This document shows positions 49,330 to 60,913 of a stretch of 64,000 bases of DNA, in pieces. The stretch is from Cryptomeria japonica (lineage: Eukaryota; Streptophyta; Pinopsida; Cupressales; Cupressaceae): NCBI RefSeq assembly GCF_030272615.1, contig NC_081409.1, positions 25,119,406-25,183,405 of the forward strand, in the 5' to 3' direction. How positions within the stretch are numbered: position 1 is the first letter of the stretch; every line of letters begins with the position of its first letter. Both the position numbers and the translations under genes were made by a program. The notes beneath the pieces are model-generated. The model was not told where the DNA came from, searched no databases, and saw nothing but the letters and a program-made list of their open reading frames with translations.

Positions 49330-52300
49330 CCGCATAATGCACCTTTACACATTGAAGCCTTCATACATAAACATCAAATAAAACGAGTCCTGATAGATGG
49401 AGGAGATGGTCTCAATATATGTACTTTGAACACAATAATACAATTGGGATATTCAGATTAAGTTGTGAATGCTACAAACAAAATCACCATCAAGGTATAT
49501 GATGACTAAGAGCGTTCATCCAAAGGCACAATCACCTTACCTCTGAGAGTTGGACTAGTTACAAAGGATGTGGTTTGTCAAGTCCTAGACCTGGATCTCA
49601 CATACAACATATTGCTAGGACGTCCATGGATTCATGAGATGAGAGCAGTTCCATCTACATACCATCAATGCATTAAGTTTCCTCATAATGGAGTTGAAGT
49701 AACAGTTAATGGTGATCCTAATCCATTTATATAATGCAATAACTTGAGGCCAAAAGCCGAGACAATAATTCCAATTAAGAGAGAGGCTATCCCATCTTCT
49801 GCATATATTGACCCTGAATCATTAAAACCTTCAACATCAAAGCAAGGAGATCTTAAAGGGAAATATCGGGACAAAGGCATGGGTGAATACACTTTAAATC
49901 AAACCATGTGCTTGCGGCAAGTTATGAGTTCACCTAAAGAATATGGACGACCACATCCTTCTAAACGGGTATCAATCATTACACTAAAATGGGATCCTAC
50001 TATATTCCAAAAGTGGGGTGAAATGGAAGAAGAAGACTTATACAAAATGCTTTACAAAGACCCTGAAGATGGTACACAAGATCACGTCAAGATACCATGT
50101 GAAAAATATGGCAAAGGATTCAAGATCCTACAAAAGTTTGAGTCTGATGGTAAAAGTCCTCTTGGTTGAAGAAAACAAGGTATCACTCAACCTTTGCAAC
50201 CAGAATTGACATTTAAAAATCAGCACTCGAAAGGGCTTGGTTTCATCTCTTCCAGGATAAACACTTGAAACTCAGAAGAAGCATTGCAAATCATGATTTC
50301 TAATGATCAACAAGAGAGACGCTATTCCACTGACTCTAATGGATGGGAATGGGGTTCGGACAAATCATCCAGTGACTATGAACTCACCGAGACATTCAAA
50401 GAACCAGGTGAACCCACAAAAGAAGAGGAAATTCATAGAAAATTCAGAGTTGGTCAATAAATAACCCTTGAGGATCCCACACAGTCTTTATCTTTAGGTT
50501 CTAGGTCGAAATCACGACGGATGAGGACACCAGTTCTAGAATGCACTTTTAGTGATGACAACTCGGACTCGTTCATGATCAAGACAGATGAGGAGAGTGC
50601 CAACAGTGTCCTCAACAACTACCTTGACATATCTGAATATAACTGTATCTACACCCTAACACCCGCTAACTTCAAAAACATTGAAGGCCTTCCCCTTGTT
50701 CACCACCAACTTATTGGTTGGGGCCATGAAGGACCTGCACAATTCAACACATTCCAAAATGATGAAGCCTTTATCGACTACCTAGGCATACGAGATGATC
50801 TTCCACTTGGGTACCATAAGGCAGGATACACTATAGAACTCAATAGTGTGGCATATTTTGGTGAGGGTGTTGGCCCTTCTAGTCGCAAAAATGTAAAAAT
50901 AAAAACAAATCATGGGTTTTACGGTGAAAACCACATTGTGGCACTATCTGACCCCAAAAAAGTAAAATGAAAGGATGTATCTGAGGGTGAAAACCTCTAT
51001 GAGGTGCCCAAAGATGGAAGGCTCGACATTCTCCCAGTATCATATGAAGAAAAATCATCCATGTTAGTAGAGGAGACCATCAAAATAAACATTGGTACAA
51101 AAGAAATTCCACACAACATGCTCTTGGCACAATCTCTGACAGAGAGAGAAAGACCGAAGTTCATAAGTTTCTTAACAGAGCGACAAATAAATTTTGCATG
51201 TTCCTATGCCGATATGCCTGGATAGATCTGGATTTAGTAATGCATCATTTGATAGTTAAACTGGGGGCAAAGCCAGTGAAACAGAAATTAGGAAAGATGC
51301 ATCCATAAGTGGCATTATTAGTCAAGGCAGAGCTTGAAAAATTGTTGGACGTTAGATTCATATGCCCAATTGATTATCTTGAATGGATCTCCAACCTAGT
51401 ACCAATCAGTAAGCTAGATCGTAGCATCAGAATATGCACAGATTTCAAAGACATTAACAAAGCTTGTCCTAAGGATGATTTTCCATTGCCAAACATCGAT
51501 TTGATCGTAGTCCTCACAAAAGGTCATGCGATGTTATCTTTGATGGACAGGTTCTCTGGCTACAATCAAATAAAAATCGCATCCAAGGATCAGCACAAAA
51601 CAACATTTACTTGTCCCTGGGGAACTTTCTGCTAGAATGTCATCTCCTTTGGGCTAAAGAATGCAGGTGCTACATACAAACGAGCCATGACTACTATCTT
51701 TCATAATCTCATGCATGTAACTATAGAACATTATGTTGATGACCTCTTGGGAAATCAATAGACACAGATACACATTTGGACATCCTTTCAGTCATTTTTG
51801 ATCGGTTGGAAAAATACAAAGTAAGACTAAACCCCAAGAAATGTGTCTTTGGAGTAACCTCTGGGAATCTCCTGGGATTCATTGTTTCAAAAAGAGGAAT
51901 CGAAGCTGATCCAACAAAAGTTAAAGCAATCCTAGAAATGCCACCACCAAGAAATATCAATCAACTTCGATCTTTACAAGGAAGACTCCAGTCCATACGA
52001 AGATTCATAGCACAACTTGCAAATAAATGTCATCCTTTTCAACAATTGCTACACAAAAACATCAAATTCAAATGGGATGATAACTGTCAACATGCTTTTC
52101 AAATACTCAAAAATTATCTTCTGAATCCACCAGTCTTGATGCCACCAGTCCCAAAACAACCCCTGTTACTCTACATATCAACTACATCAACAACACTGGG
52201 GGCACTCTTAGCACAACAAGATGTTGAGGGCAAAGAAAAGGCAGTCTATTACATCAGTCGTACTTTGGTTGGTTATGAGATAAACTACACACCAATTGAC

Positions 52301-54350
52301 CATGAGTGTCTCACTGTGGTTTTTGCTTTGCAGAAATTATGCCATTATGTGCTAACTCATAAAACTAAGCTGGTCGCAAGGATTGATCCATTGAAGTATC
52401 TTCTCAAAAAGGTGACGCTTACTGGCAGACTAGCCAAATGGGTAATGCTCTTGAGTGAATTCGACATTGAATATGTGGACAAAAAGGCCATAAAGGGACA
52501 AGCTATCGCATAACAATTAGCAGATGCACCCATGATAGATGATGCTCCTCTAACTTCAGATTTTCCAGATGAATCCATCTTGACAGTATCACACACAAAG
52601 CCTTGGCAGTCTTACTTTGACGACTCATACACACAACATGGTGTAGGAGTTGCCATCCTTTTTATCACACCTCAAGGGGATTCCATTCCCAAATCATATC
52701 GATTGTCATTTCCTTGCACTAATAACATAGTAGAATATGAGGCATTAACAACTAGATTACGGATTGCAGTTTAGTGGAAGATCCAGGAACTTCATGTTTT
52801 TGGGGACTCTAAACTAGTAATTCGTCAATCAACCGATGACTACCAAACAAAGGATGAAAAATTAATGCCTTACAAAAAAATGGTAGATGACTTCAAACAA
52901 TATTTCATAAATATAACCTTTGAACAGATACCAAGAGAGCAGAATCGAACCACAAATGCCATGGCTACTATTGCCTCGTTGATCGATCTATCGCAGAATG
53001 AAACCCACTATGAGTTCTTGGTGGATAACCTGTTGGTTCCCTCATATGAGATCACTCCGACTGAGATGACATGTGTTGTTGGTCCTGATTCCCAGTTATA
53101 CGGTTCTATTTTCACATACCTTTGTAACAACACTCTTCCTCCTGACTTATCCAACAACCAACGTCACACTTTCATTCACCAATCTTCCTGATACCTCATT
53201 TTAGTCGATATCTTATACCATCAAGGACTAGATGGAACTCTCCTTAGATGTTTAGAAAGGGACGAAGCTCAGATTGCGTTACGCAAAGTTCATGAAGGAA
53301 TATGTGGTCCACATTCTAGTGGTCCTACCTTAGCCAAGAAACTCATCAGGACTAGATATTACTGGCCCAATATGGAAAAAGACTCATATCAGTTTGTCAA
53401 GAAATGTAAGCAATGTCAAAGTCATGGAGACCTTATTCATGCGCCAACACAAGAACTTCAACAAATTGCGGCTCCTTGGCCCTTTTGCTAGTGGGGACTC
53501 AATCATTCACCCTCCTTCTTCCAATGGCCACAAATTCATTATCACTGCCACAGATTATTTCACAAAATGGATTGAAGTCGTGCCTCTTACACAAGTCACT
53601 AGAAAATAGATTGCTACATTCATTCTTAACTATATCATTTTTCGGTACGGTATTCCTCTTTCTATCATCACTGATAACGGACGTCCCTTCAAAAACTAGG
53701 ATGTTCGTGAACTTTTTGATCGCTTCCATATTACCCATCATTTCTCCACTCCCTATTACCCCCAAGGTAATGGTCAAGCTGAGGCGTCTACTAAAACTAT
53801 TCTTAAAATCCTCAAAAAGATAGTTGATGATGTTGACCGAAATTGGCATATCCAACTCAATCCTGCACTTTGGGCTTATCGCACAAGTGTTCACACCCTT
53901 ATAGAAGCCACACCTTATTCACTTGTCTATGGCGCTGAAGCTATCTTGCCTATTGAGGTCGAGCTACCATCTTTATGAGTCTCTTTGTAAAACATTATCA
54001 ATGATGAAGACTACAGGGTCTCTCGCTTACAAGAACTAGAACTATTGGATGAACGAAGACAAACTGTTTTAATCATCTCAAGGCTTATCAACAACGAATG
54101 AGTCACAATTACAATCACAAGGTAAAGCCTCTCACATTTGAGGTAGGTGACATGGTTCCCAAAGAAAATCCTAAAAATCAACAAGACAAAGAAAAGAAGG
54201 GAAAGTTCGAACCAAATTGGCTTGGTCCTTACATCATCACAACAGCCTATGGATCCAGTGCATATCAGCTCTCAACCCCAGAGGGCGAACCTTTGGAGGA
54301 TCCTATCAACAACATGCACCTTTGTAGGTTTTACACATAGCTCTTTCGAG
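49330..54350 (+). pseudogene. E3 pol region: protease, RT, RNase H, second RNase H, integrase
   Basis: Protease-like RVLIDGGDGLNI near 49.39 kb. RT near 51.3-51.95 kb (ICTDFKDINKACPKDDFPLP, then YVDDLL). First RNase H near 52.1-52.5 kb (AVYYISRTLVGYEINYTPID). Second, archaeal-type RNase H near 52.6-53.0 kb (WQSYFDDSYTQHGVGVAI, NNIVEYEAL). Integrase near 53.2-54.3 kb (YYWPNM, CKQCQ, TDYFTKWIEVVPL). The dual RNase H order is diagnostic for Tat-type gypsy elements. Heavily decayed. Confidence 0.88.
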
Positions 54351-55900
54351 TATCCTAATGCAAAAAAAAAAAAAAAAAATCCAAAAAAAAGTAAAGAGAA
54401 ATAAATTCGTCCAACGGTGAAAACCACTTCGATGGCGCCCTGGGCAAGTACCATGGTGAAAACTGGGTTACCAGCACCATGTGTAGAGACATTTCTCCTC
54501 CCTCCTTGAGGATTGAATCTCATCCTTTCACTTTGCACACACTCATAGCCTATCCATCCATAATAAACTTACCCGTTCCCATCATGGCTTGTTATTAATC
54601 TACCTCAGATTAGTTAGCCTTTCATAATAATTCCTCCCCTTTCCATCCATAATAAATCAGCTCCTATCCATGGCTAAGGCAAATCCCAAGTCTAGTAATG
54701 GGTGTGGAACTAAGAGCATCACACATTCTGAGGAGTACAGTTTCTTCCAGTTTTCTTCAAACTATCCGCACACAATCCACAATAAAGAAGCACTTGCATC
54801 ACAGATCCACAATAAAATTATGCTTTCTCCACAATAAAGTATCAGTGTCATGGATTTCGTTAGTTCAGATGAGACACAGCAACAAAAGGCCTCAACAAAT
54901 CAAATATTTCAATAGACTCAGACAACATTATGGTTCAATGCTATCTATCCTTTTGTGAAAGTAAACATTGTGACCACAATCAAATAGACTTATACAAGTG
55001 ACAAGAGACACTAACTTGAGGACTACAGTGGATGTTGGTGTCGAGTCTTGGTTTTCATTTTAATTTTATCTATTGGTGCCATGTGTTTTAGCTTTCCTGG
55101 GATGTCTCTGACTAGAGATTTTATCTCCAGGATGTCTTTGACTAGAAGGGTGAGGATGGGGTATCGTCACCTATTTTTTCTTTGTTATCTGTGGATTGTC
55201 TCTTAATAATGCTATGAGTTGTCCAAGGATATGAGGACACTTTGAGTCTAGTGTGAACTGGGGCATTCTTTGTTTGCGACTGTCTGATATCCATGCAAAC
55301 GGGTACAATGACTTTCTGGATCGAACCTATACCTGGATTGTCATAACCTATTTGCCATAATAAAGCTCAATGATGATAATAGCACAAGAAGCTCTTTCAC
55401 TTCCATATCTTTTATCTTCCATCCCCCTTTCTTGATTGACCTACATTGTCCTTCTTGAGTCCGTGTAGCCTGCTATCACATGACTGAGTATAATGACACA
55501 CCAAAAATATTTGTATTTCATGTAGTTTGCACCTGCATTACCACATATTAGCATTTCATACATACATATAGATATAACAATTACATCGCATCCTGCACAC
55601 AACACATGTTAGCACATTTTACATTCTCATCATGTAATTATTTATTTATATTATCATATTCACCTGCATTTGATACATTCACATTTGCATTTGCATAACA
55701 TTTAAATACATAAAAGAACAAAAAAAAATATTGCATTTCATCATGTACATATTTCCATCTATATCATATACATCACATAGAACATGCATCACATAGGTAC
55801 ACATACATATAGTTGCCGCAAAGATGAATCATCTCATATATATATATATATGGCTACAAAATCACCCGAAGGTGTCTACATCATCATACAAAAATGGTAC
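54351..55900 (+). other. E3 region between integrase and the antisense PMD
   Basis: About 1.5 kb without a recognised domain. It starts with a long A tract (near 54.36 kb) and includes a GGTGAAAACC phrase repeated three times around 54.41-54.47 kb, a phrase common after integrase in Tat elements. Confidence 0.5.
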
Positions 55901-55999
55901 AACACTGATACATAGGGATCCCTCTAAGGCTATGATGAACTCCCTCCCTTAGAGCCAACTGGTCTTGATGGAGTCTGAGCCCTGGAAGGACCTACCTCA

Positions 56000-57100
56000 G
56001 GATCATCTCTCCTGCCCCCTCTATCTAGTAGTGGTGGAGGACCCATGACCCCACTACTAGACACCTATCTCCTATCTCTCCATCCAGAAGTCGTCATCAT
56101 CCGCGATGGTCTCCGGAAGCTCCTAGCCCGTTGATCTGGTGGCACCACTCCATAGTACAAGTCTCACCAGTAGGCTATCTCCTCCCCTTCCCCGCAGAAC
56201 ATAAGCATATCTGGCCCCTGTCTATCAACTGGCTCTTAATAACATACGATGTGCGACCAATCCAATACCTGCTCCTGAATACATATGGTAGCTACACTGC
56301 ATCATCCTCCTAGTCCTCGCAGTCTAAGTAAGGCCTCCATAATACACTGTCTATCTCATTGATCACCCTGCGCCAATACTCTAGCCTCCCAATCTGTGGC
56401 TGAGAAGTAATCATATCATACAAGTGTCCATAGTTGTGCCCATGTCCCATGCCTCTAAAGTGTATTAGTTGTGTAACCAGTAGATGCTCATATGCCCATA
56501 CCTGCAACAGTGTCACTCTGCATCCCAATCATGTTGATTCGTGATATACAAACTGATGAACCTCATAGTACAAGTGTGCCAGCAAACATGACCCCCATGC
56601 AAACCTGGTGTGCTCAGTCACCAAAGTCTCTAGAGTCCTCCCCCATCCCATAGCCAACCCTCGTGTCGCCCTGTCCGGATAGAGGAACCCACTGATCACT
56701 CCTGCCAACACCGCTGGTAGTGAAAATCCTTTCTGTGTCATGGTGTCCCAAACCACATGTCCAACCCTCATCTCTAGTCTTGGATCCTCAAACACTCATC
56801 TCAGTGCATCCCTGTCTTCCTCTTGATCATAAGGAACTAAATCCCCAACGATCGGTATCCACAGTATCCTGTATACATCCTATAAGGTGACTGTCATCTC
56901 ACCCATCGACAAATGAAATGTACATGTCTCTAAGTGCCATCTCTCAGCTAATGAAGTCATCAAACCCATGTTCGCCTGAAACTTAGGCACATACATAATA
57001 TATCGCAAGCCCATAGCCTCAACTACTGCTCTATCCTCGAGTGGCAACTCTGGTTGTAAACTCTGAGTCGAAGGGAATCTCTCCCATGACTCCAACATAG
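56000..57100 (-). pseudogene. E3 antisense plant mobile domain (PMD) region
   Basis: Read on the minus strand it resembles the PMD of MAIN/MAIL proteins and of the captured PMDs in plant transposons. ERWHLETCTFHLSMGEMTVT (near 56.9 kb) corresponds to the PMD opening ERWRPETHTFHLP-GEMT. It is followed by QDVYRIL, by SCLLAHLYYEV and by LLQVWAYEHL (near 56.5 kb). These fall in the order expected for PMD. Antisense extra frames between integrase and the 3' LTR are known for Tat-type elements. The region is broken in a few places. A minus-strand TATATAAG box lies about 1.1 kb upstream, so an antisense transcript is plausible. Confidence 0.75.
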
Positions 57101-57137
57101 GTAGGTCCTCTTGGAGTCAAGCAAGTCAACTGTGTCA

Positions 57138-57365
57138 ATCCTAGTGGTACTCGCCGTTCATCACAAAGTGTTATTTTTTATCCTAGTGCTTATATCTATC
57201 ATATAACACTCTATCCTAGTGGTACTCCCTATTCATCACAAAGTGCTACTTTTTATCCTAGTGCTTATATCTATCATATGGTACTCTATCCTAGTAGTAC
57301 TCCCTGTTCATCACAAAGTGTTGCTTGTATCTTTTAGGGAACCTACTTGAGTGTATCCTCTTGAG
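57138..57365 (+). repeat. Tandem repeat, about 75-bp unit, three copies
   Basis: Units share CTAGTGGTACTCCC, TTCATCACAAAGTG and ATCCTAGTGCTTATATCTAT, beginning near 57138, 57212 and 57289. Lies in the predicted antisense leader of the PMD region. Confidence 0.8.
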
Positions 57366-57370
57366 TAGTT

Positions 57371-57700
57371 TATCCAATTGGCAACGTATGTTCCATCACA
57401 GAATTTTCAATTTCAGCCTAATCCAAATTGGCAATGTATGTTCTATCACATAATTGTCAATTTCTATGGTACTCCCTATTCATCACAAAGGGCCTTGCTC
57501 TATCCTATCCTAGAGCTCTCCTTGAGTGTATCCCCTTAAGTAGTTTCCTGATTGGCAACATATGTTCTATCATAGAATTGTCAATCCTAGCCCTATTTGT
57601 TATATTAGTCTTCCCTAGAGGACCTGCTTGAGTGTATCCTCTCAACAACTTATCCAATCGACAACGTATGTTTATCACAGAACTGTTGATTTGACCTTGA
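57371..57700 (+). repeat. Interspersed motif GGCAACGTATGTTCTATCAC, four copies
   Basis: GGCAACGTATGTTCTATCAC followed by AGAATTGTCAAT occurs, with changes, near 57381, 57430, 57553 and 57660. Partial copies of the preceding 75-bp unit lie between them. Confidence 0.75.
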
Positions 57701-57742
57701 AGACATAAATGCACATTCATGACACAAACATGCTTTCATACT

Positions 57743-57953
57743 TCATAAACGCGTATGCTCTGCATAGACGCGCCTAAAACACACCGACATGCCTCTATTC
57801 AGCACAGACGCGTCTGCCCTACATAAACGTGCCTGTATTTCATAGATGCGCTCACATTGCACACATACGCTACTGAAATGATAAATGCATCTAGCACCAA
57901 CACAGACGCATCTAGCCTACCCAGACACGCATGGCACCAACGTAGACATGCCT
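57743..57953 (-). repeat. GCGTCTGTGT-type array, inverted copy
   Basis: On the plus strand the motif reads CACAGACGCG, CATAGACGCG, CATAAACGTG, CACAGACGCA and similar, about ten copies at 15-25-bp spacing. This is the reverse complement of the leader arrays at 44731-44958 and 46144-46304. Confidence 0.8.
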
Positions 57954-58236
57954 TAGCGTTTTTTACCCTGCTGGACATTTTTTTGCAATCTACCTAATAT
58001 GCATTTATTGCACTACCTGACATACATTTATGACAACAATTAATGCAACAAGGTACAAGGAGGTTTTGTGGTACTCACTGGCTCTCTTGCATCTGCTGGC
58101 CTCTGATATTGCCGAACACATTCGAATCTGTGCACCAATACCATCGCTCCTGACTGTTAACTGCTCTCTGCTCTCTCTGCACTCTGATCTCTTAGGTGTG
58201 TGGATGAAAATGAGGAAGTTTTCCCTCGTAGTCTAT

Positions 58237-58244
58237 CTTATATA
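58237..58244 (-). promoter_or_regulatory. Antisense TATA box in E3
   Basis: TATATAAG on the minus strand, the same octamer as in the E3 LTRs. It lies 284 bp upstream (minus sense) of the inverted motif array and about 1.1 kb upstream of the PMD region. Confidence 0.5.
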
Positions 58245-58487
58245 CTACCTTAGCCCTAGTCTCTCGAGTTAGTCTTCTTTATTCCATGACTCTGTCACTC
58301 TATCCTATCTTGTCAGTCGTTTCTAGCCTTTCTTTCTTATCGAGAGATTGTCTGCGATCTTTTTGGACATATTCATCCAATCTCTTGAGGGGGCATACCA
58401 TTCCCATCTTGGGCCAACTTTGTATTAGTTCATCTTATCTTCTTTGAAACAACACAACAAGCTGCATTGTCTCAAAGAGGGGCAGAA

Positions 58488-59272
58488 TGTAGACACCTAA
58501 AATTGTCCTGTCTAATTAAATAAATATTTTTATTTATTTAATTATTTTAGCCTAATTCTTCTATTAATTAAATAAATCTTTATTTATTTAATTAATTCAT
58601 TTACCATCTTCTAGCCTTATTTCTCATTTAAATAAATACTTTTATTTATTTAAATTATCTTTTTTCTTAAATTAAATAAATACTTTTATTTATTTAATTG
58701 ATCCCACTTCCTCTATTAATTAAATGAATCTTTATTTATTTAATTAATTCATTAGCCATTTCTACCCATGACACATGTCATTCATCTCTTAATTCCTACA
58801 CTACCTACCCTCTCATTATTTTCTTATTTCCTCAACCTACCCTTCAATCCTAGCCGACCATTTATCTTTTACACCTCTTAATCTTATCCCTCCAGTTATT
58901 ATAGTGTCTTCTATATAAGAGGATACTCTCTTTCATTATGAACACTATTCAACTACTAGCACTCCCAAGCATTCTAGCCTTCCAACTTTCATATGCGATC
59001 TAGTGATCAACCACATTTCCATTCTTTGTTGAACTCTTGTGCACACATAAAATCTGAGAGCAAATATATCAAGCAAGATCAATGGGGATAGGAAGAATGG
59101 AGATCCAAACCCTATGGGAAATGTGATGGTATAATCTTTATGATTTGTTGATTTACATTGTCTTAGGTAATCTTCATATGTTATCGTGGTTCTTTGTTGT
59201 TGTTAGGCTAGGGTTTTGTGGTTGAATCTATTCAGTCTTTCAATATAGTTGTTTCTATTTTTACCATAAACA
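58488..59272 (+). repeat. E3 3' LTR
   Basis: 785 bp; matches 44004-44619 except for a segment of about 170 bp present only here. TATA box at 58912-58919. Confidence 0.95.
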
Positions 59273-59277
59273 TTAGT

Positions 59278-59908
59278 AAATGTCTAAATTTTAAATATCT
59301 TTTGGTGTGTTAACATAGGAGCTTCAACAATTTTATGTTATTGTTTATATGACTGCATGCATAAATTTGCTACAAATGTAATTTATGTTTATTCTTGTTC
59401 AAACCATGTGAGAACATCATCTCTATTTGGTTCTACTATATTATAATAATGTGTTAATTATCTAACCTCATTTCATTATTTTTGTACACAAATGATTAGG
59501 AATAATTGAAGTTTCTTCCTATTAATGGTGCATAATGACTATAATAGTGTGCTACTTCTGCAATCCAATATCCATAAATATCTACTATACAATTTCAACT
59601 ATCAAAACACTAGTGAGAATCATATGTCATGGGGTTAAGCACATTGTAGATCCTAAAAAATGCTACATGAAGTTCGCATAATTCTAAACTAATTTATTAA
59701 ACATGCTACAATTGTCATTTACAACAACTAATAATCAATTATAAAGGTGCTTTATTGAGTAATCACTTGGTTATCAATAATTATTAATATAGTCATTATT
59801 ACAATTCTCATTCTACTAATACAACATTAAAAAATAAAACAAAATTTATTGTTACAATATCTAAAAAAATAAATACCATACATTTATATGACCCATATAA
59901 ATGTATAT
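59278..59908. other. Flank between E3 and E4
   Basis: A/T-rich, no gene. The second half (59625-59905) is the dispersed repeat also seen at 25487-25760. Confidence 0.6.
59625..59905 (+). repeat. Dispersed A/T-rich repeat, copy 2
   Basis: Partner of 25487-25760 in the same orientation, diverged but collinear. It ends at the proposed boundary of the E4 LTR. Confidence 0.7.
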
Positions 59909-60913
59909 TGTGAGTGCTAAATCAATACCTATTTGTAAACCCTAAAGTTCTAACCACTAACTCTACATCTACAAAATCATTCAACAAACAATCAATCTAT
60001 GATAACTATAAATGCATGCAAATAACATAAAGTAAACAAGTATGCATTCATATGCGAGATAGAATTGTCCCCATTGTTCTCCTATCATTCATGCACTTGT
60101 ATTTGATGTTTTTTGCTCTCAGATTCATATAGTGCAAGGTCAAAGAGGAATGGATGTGGTTGTGATGTTGTAAGGCTATTATTGTGATGATGTATGCTCT
60201 ACCTAGATTTTGGCAGAGTATAGTTAGGCTCAAGTCATGTGATTATAGAATGAGAGGAGGAAGCCTCTTTTTATAGAGATCATTCTAAAAATAGAGGTTT
60301 TAGATTAAGAGTTAAAATTGTGAATGGTCAGGATCACATAGATGATAGATAATCAATAAGATTTGAGGGTAGTTCAAGATGAAGGGAGGAGATTAAGAGG
60401 TGGAAAGGTGACAAATAATAATGAATAAGATTAAAAGGTCAATTTGAAATGGAGGGAAATGATTAAGCAGTGCGTTGACTTTGGAGAAAACACAAAGTGA
60501 ATGAAAATGAGATTGACACTTGTCACATGCCTACGAATTTGGATTATAATCCATGTGAACAAGTTGGGGGCTAAGATTAAAGAGGAAAAAGGTAATGAAT
60601 TAATTAAATAAAATTAAAGTACTTTTTTAATTATTAAAGGAAAGGGCACGAATAATTAAATGAATAAGATATTTATTTAATTTAGGAAGGAGGTGAGATT
60701 AAATAAATAATAAATATCTATTTAAATTAGAAAGAAGAGAATGAATGAATTAAATAAATTAAAATATTTATTTCATTAATAGTGGAAGTAGCTAATGAAT
60801 TAATTAAATGAATGAAAATTTATTAATTTAATTAAAAGAGGATATGTACGAAAAAATAATTAAATAAATAATTAAAAAAATTAATTAAATAAGGTCATTT
60901 TTACGTGTCTACA
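59909..60913 (-). repeat. E4: minus-strand LTR of the E3 family
   Basis: On the minus strand the LTR starts TGTAGACACG at 60913, directly after AAGAGGGGCAAAA, which matches the polypurine tract of E3. It has the A/T hairpin series (60590-60900), a CTATAAAAAGAGG TATA box (60264-60276) and an ATCTGAGAGCAAA phrase shared with the E3 3' LTR. The far end, TGTGAGTGC at 59909, is a best guess; the partner LTR is outside the window, so no target duplication can be checked. It is clearly diverged from E3. Confidence 0.7.
60590..60900 (-). repeat. A/T hairpin series in E4 LTR
   Basis: About six imperfect inverted repeats of the TTAAATAAAT / ATTTATTTAA kind, each 35-45 bp and separated by purine-rich linkers, in the same LTR position as in E3. 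Confidence 0.75.

Larger units (their letters stand above)
44004..59272 (+). mobile_element. E3: large Ty3/gypsy element, Tat type, with antisense PMD region
   Basis: 15,269 bp, flanked by TTAGT (43999-44003, 59273-59277). LTRs of 616 and 785 bp start TGTARACACC and end CCATAAACA; one carries about 170 bp that the other lacks. The primer site position reads TGGCACGCCCGGTGGGAC at 44623, and AAGAGGGGCAG precedes the 3' LTR. Pol has KACPKDDFPLPNID in RT and a second RNase H after the first, both hallmarks of the Tat lineage. About 4.1 kb lies between integrase and the 3' LTR, with an antisense plant mobile domain. All domains are recognisable but the coding regions are broken in a dozen or more places. 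LTR divergence is near 3% in a by-eye sample. Confidence 0.92.
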
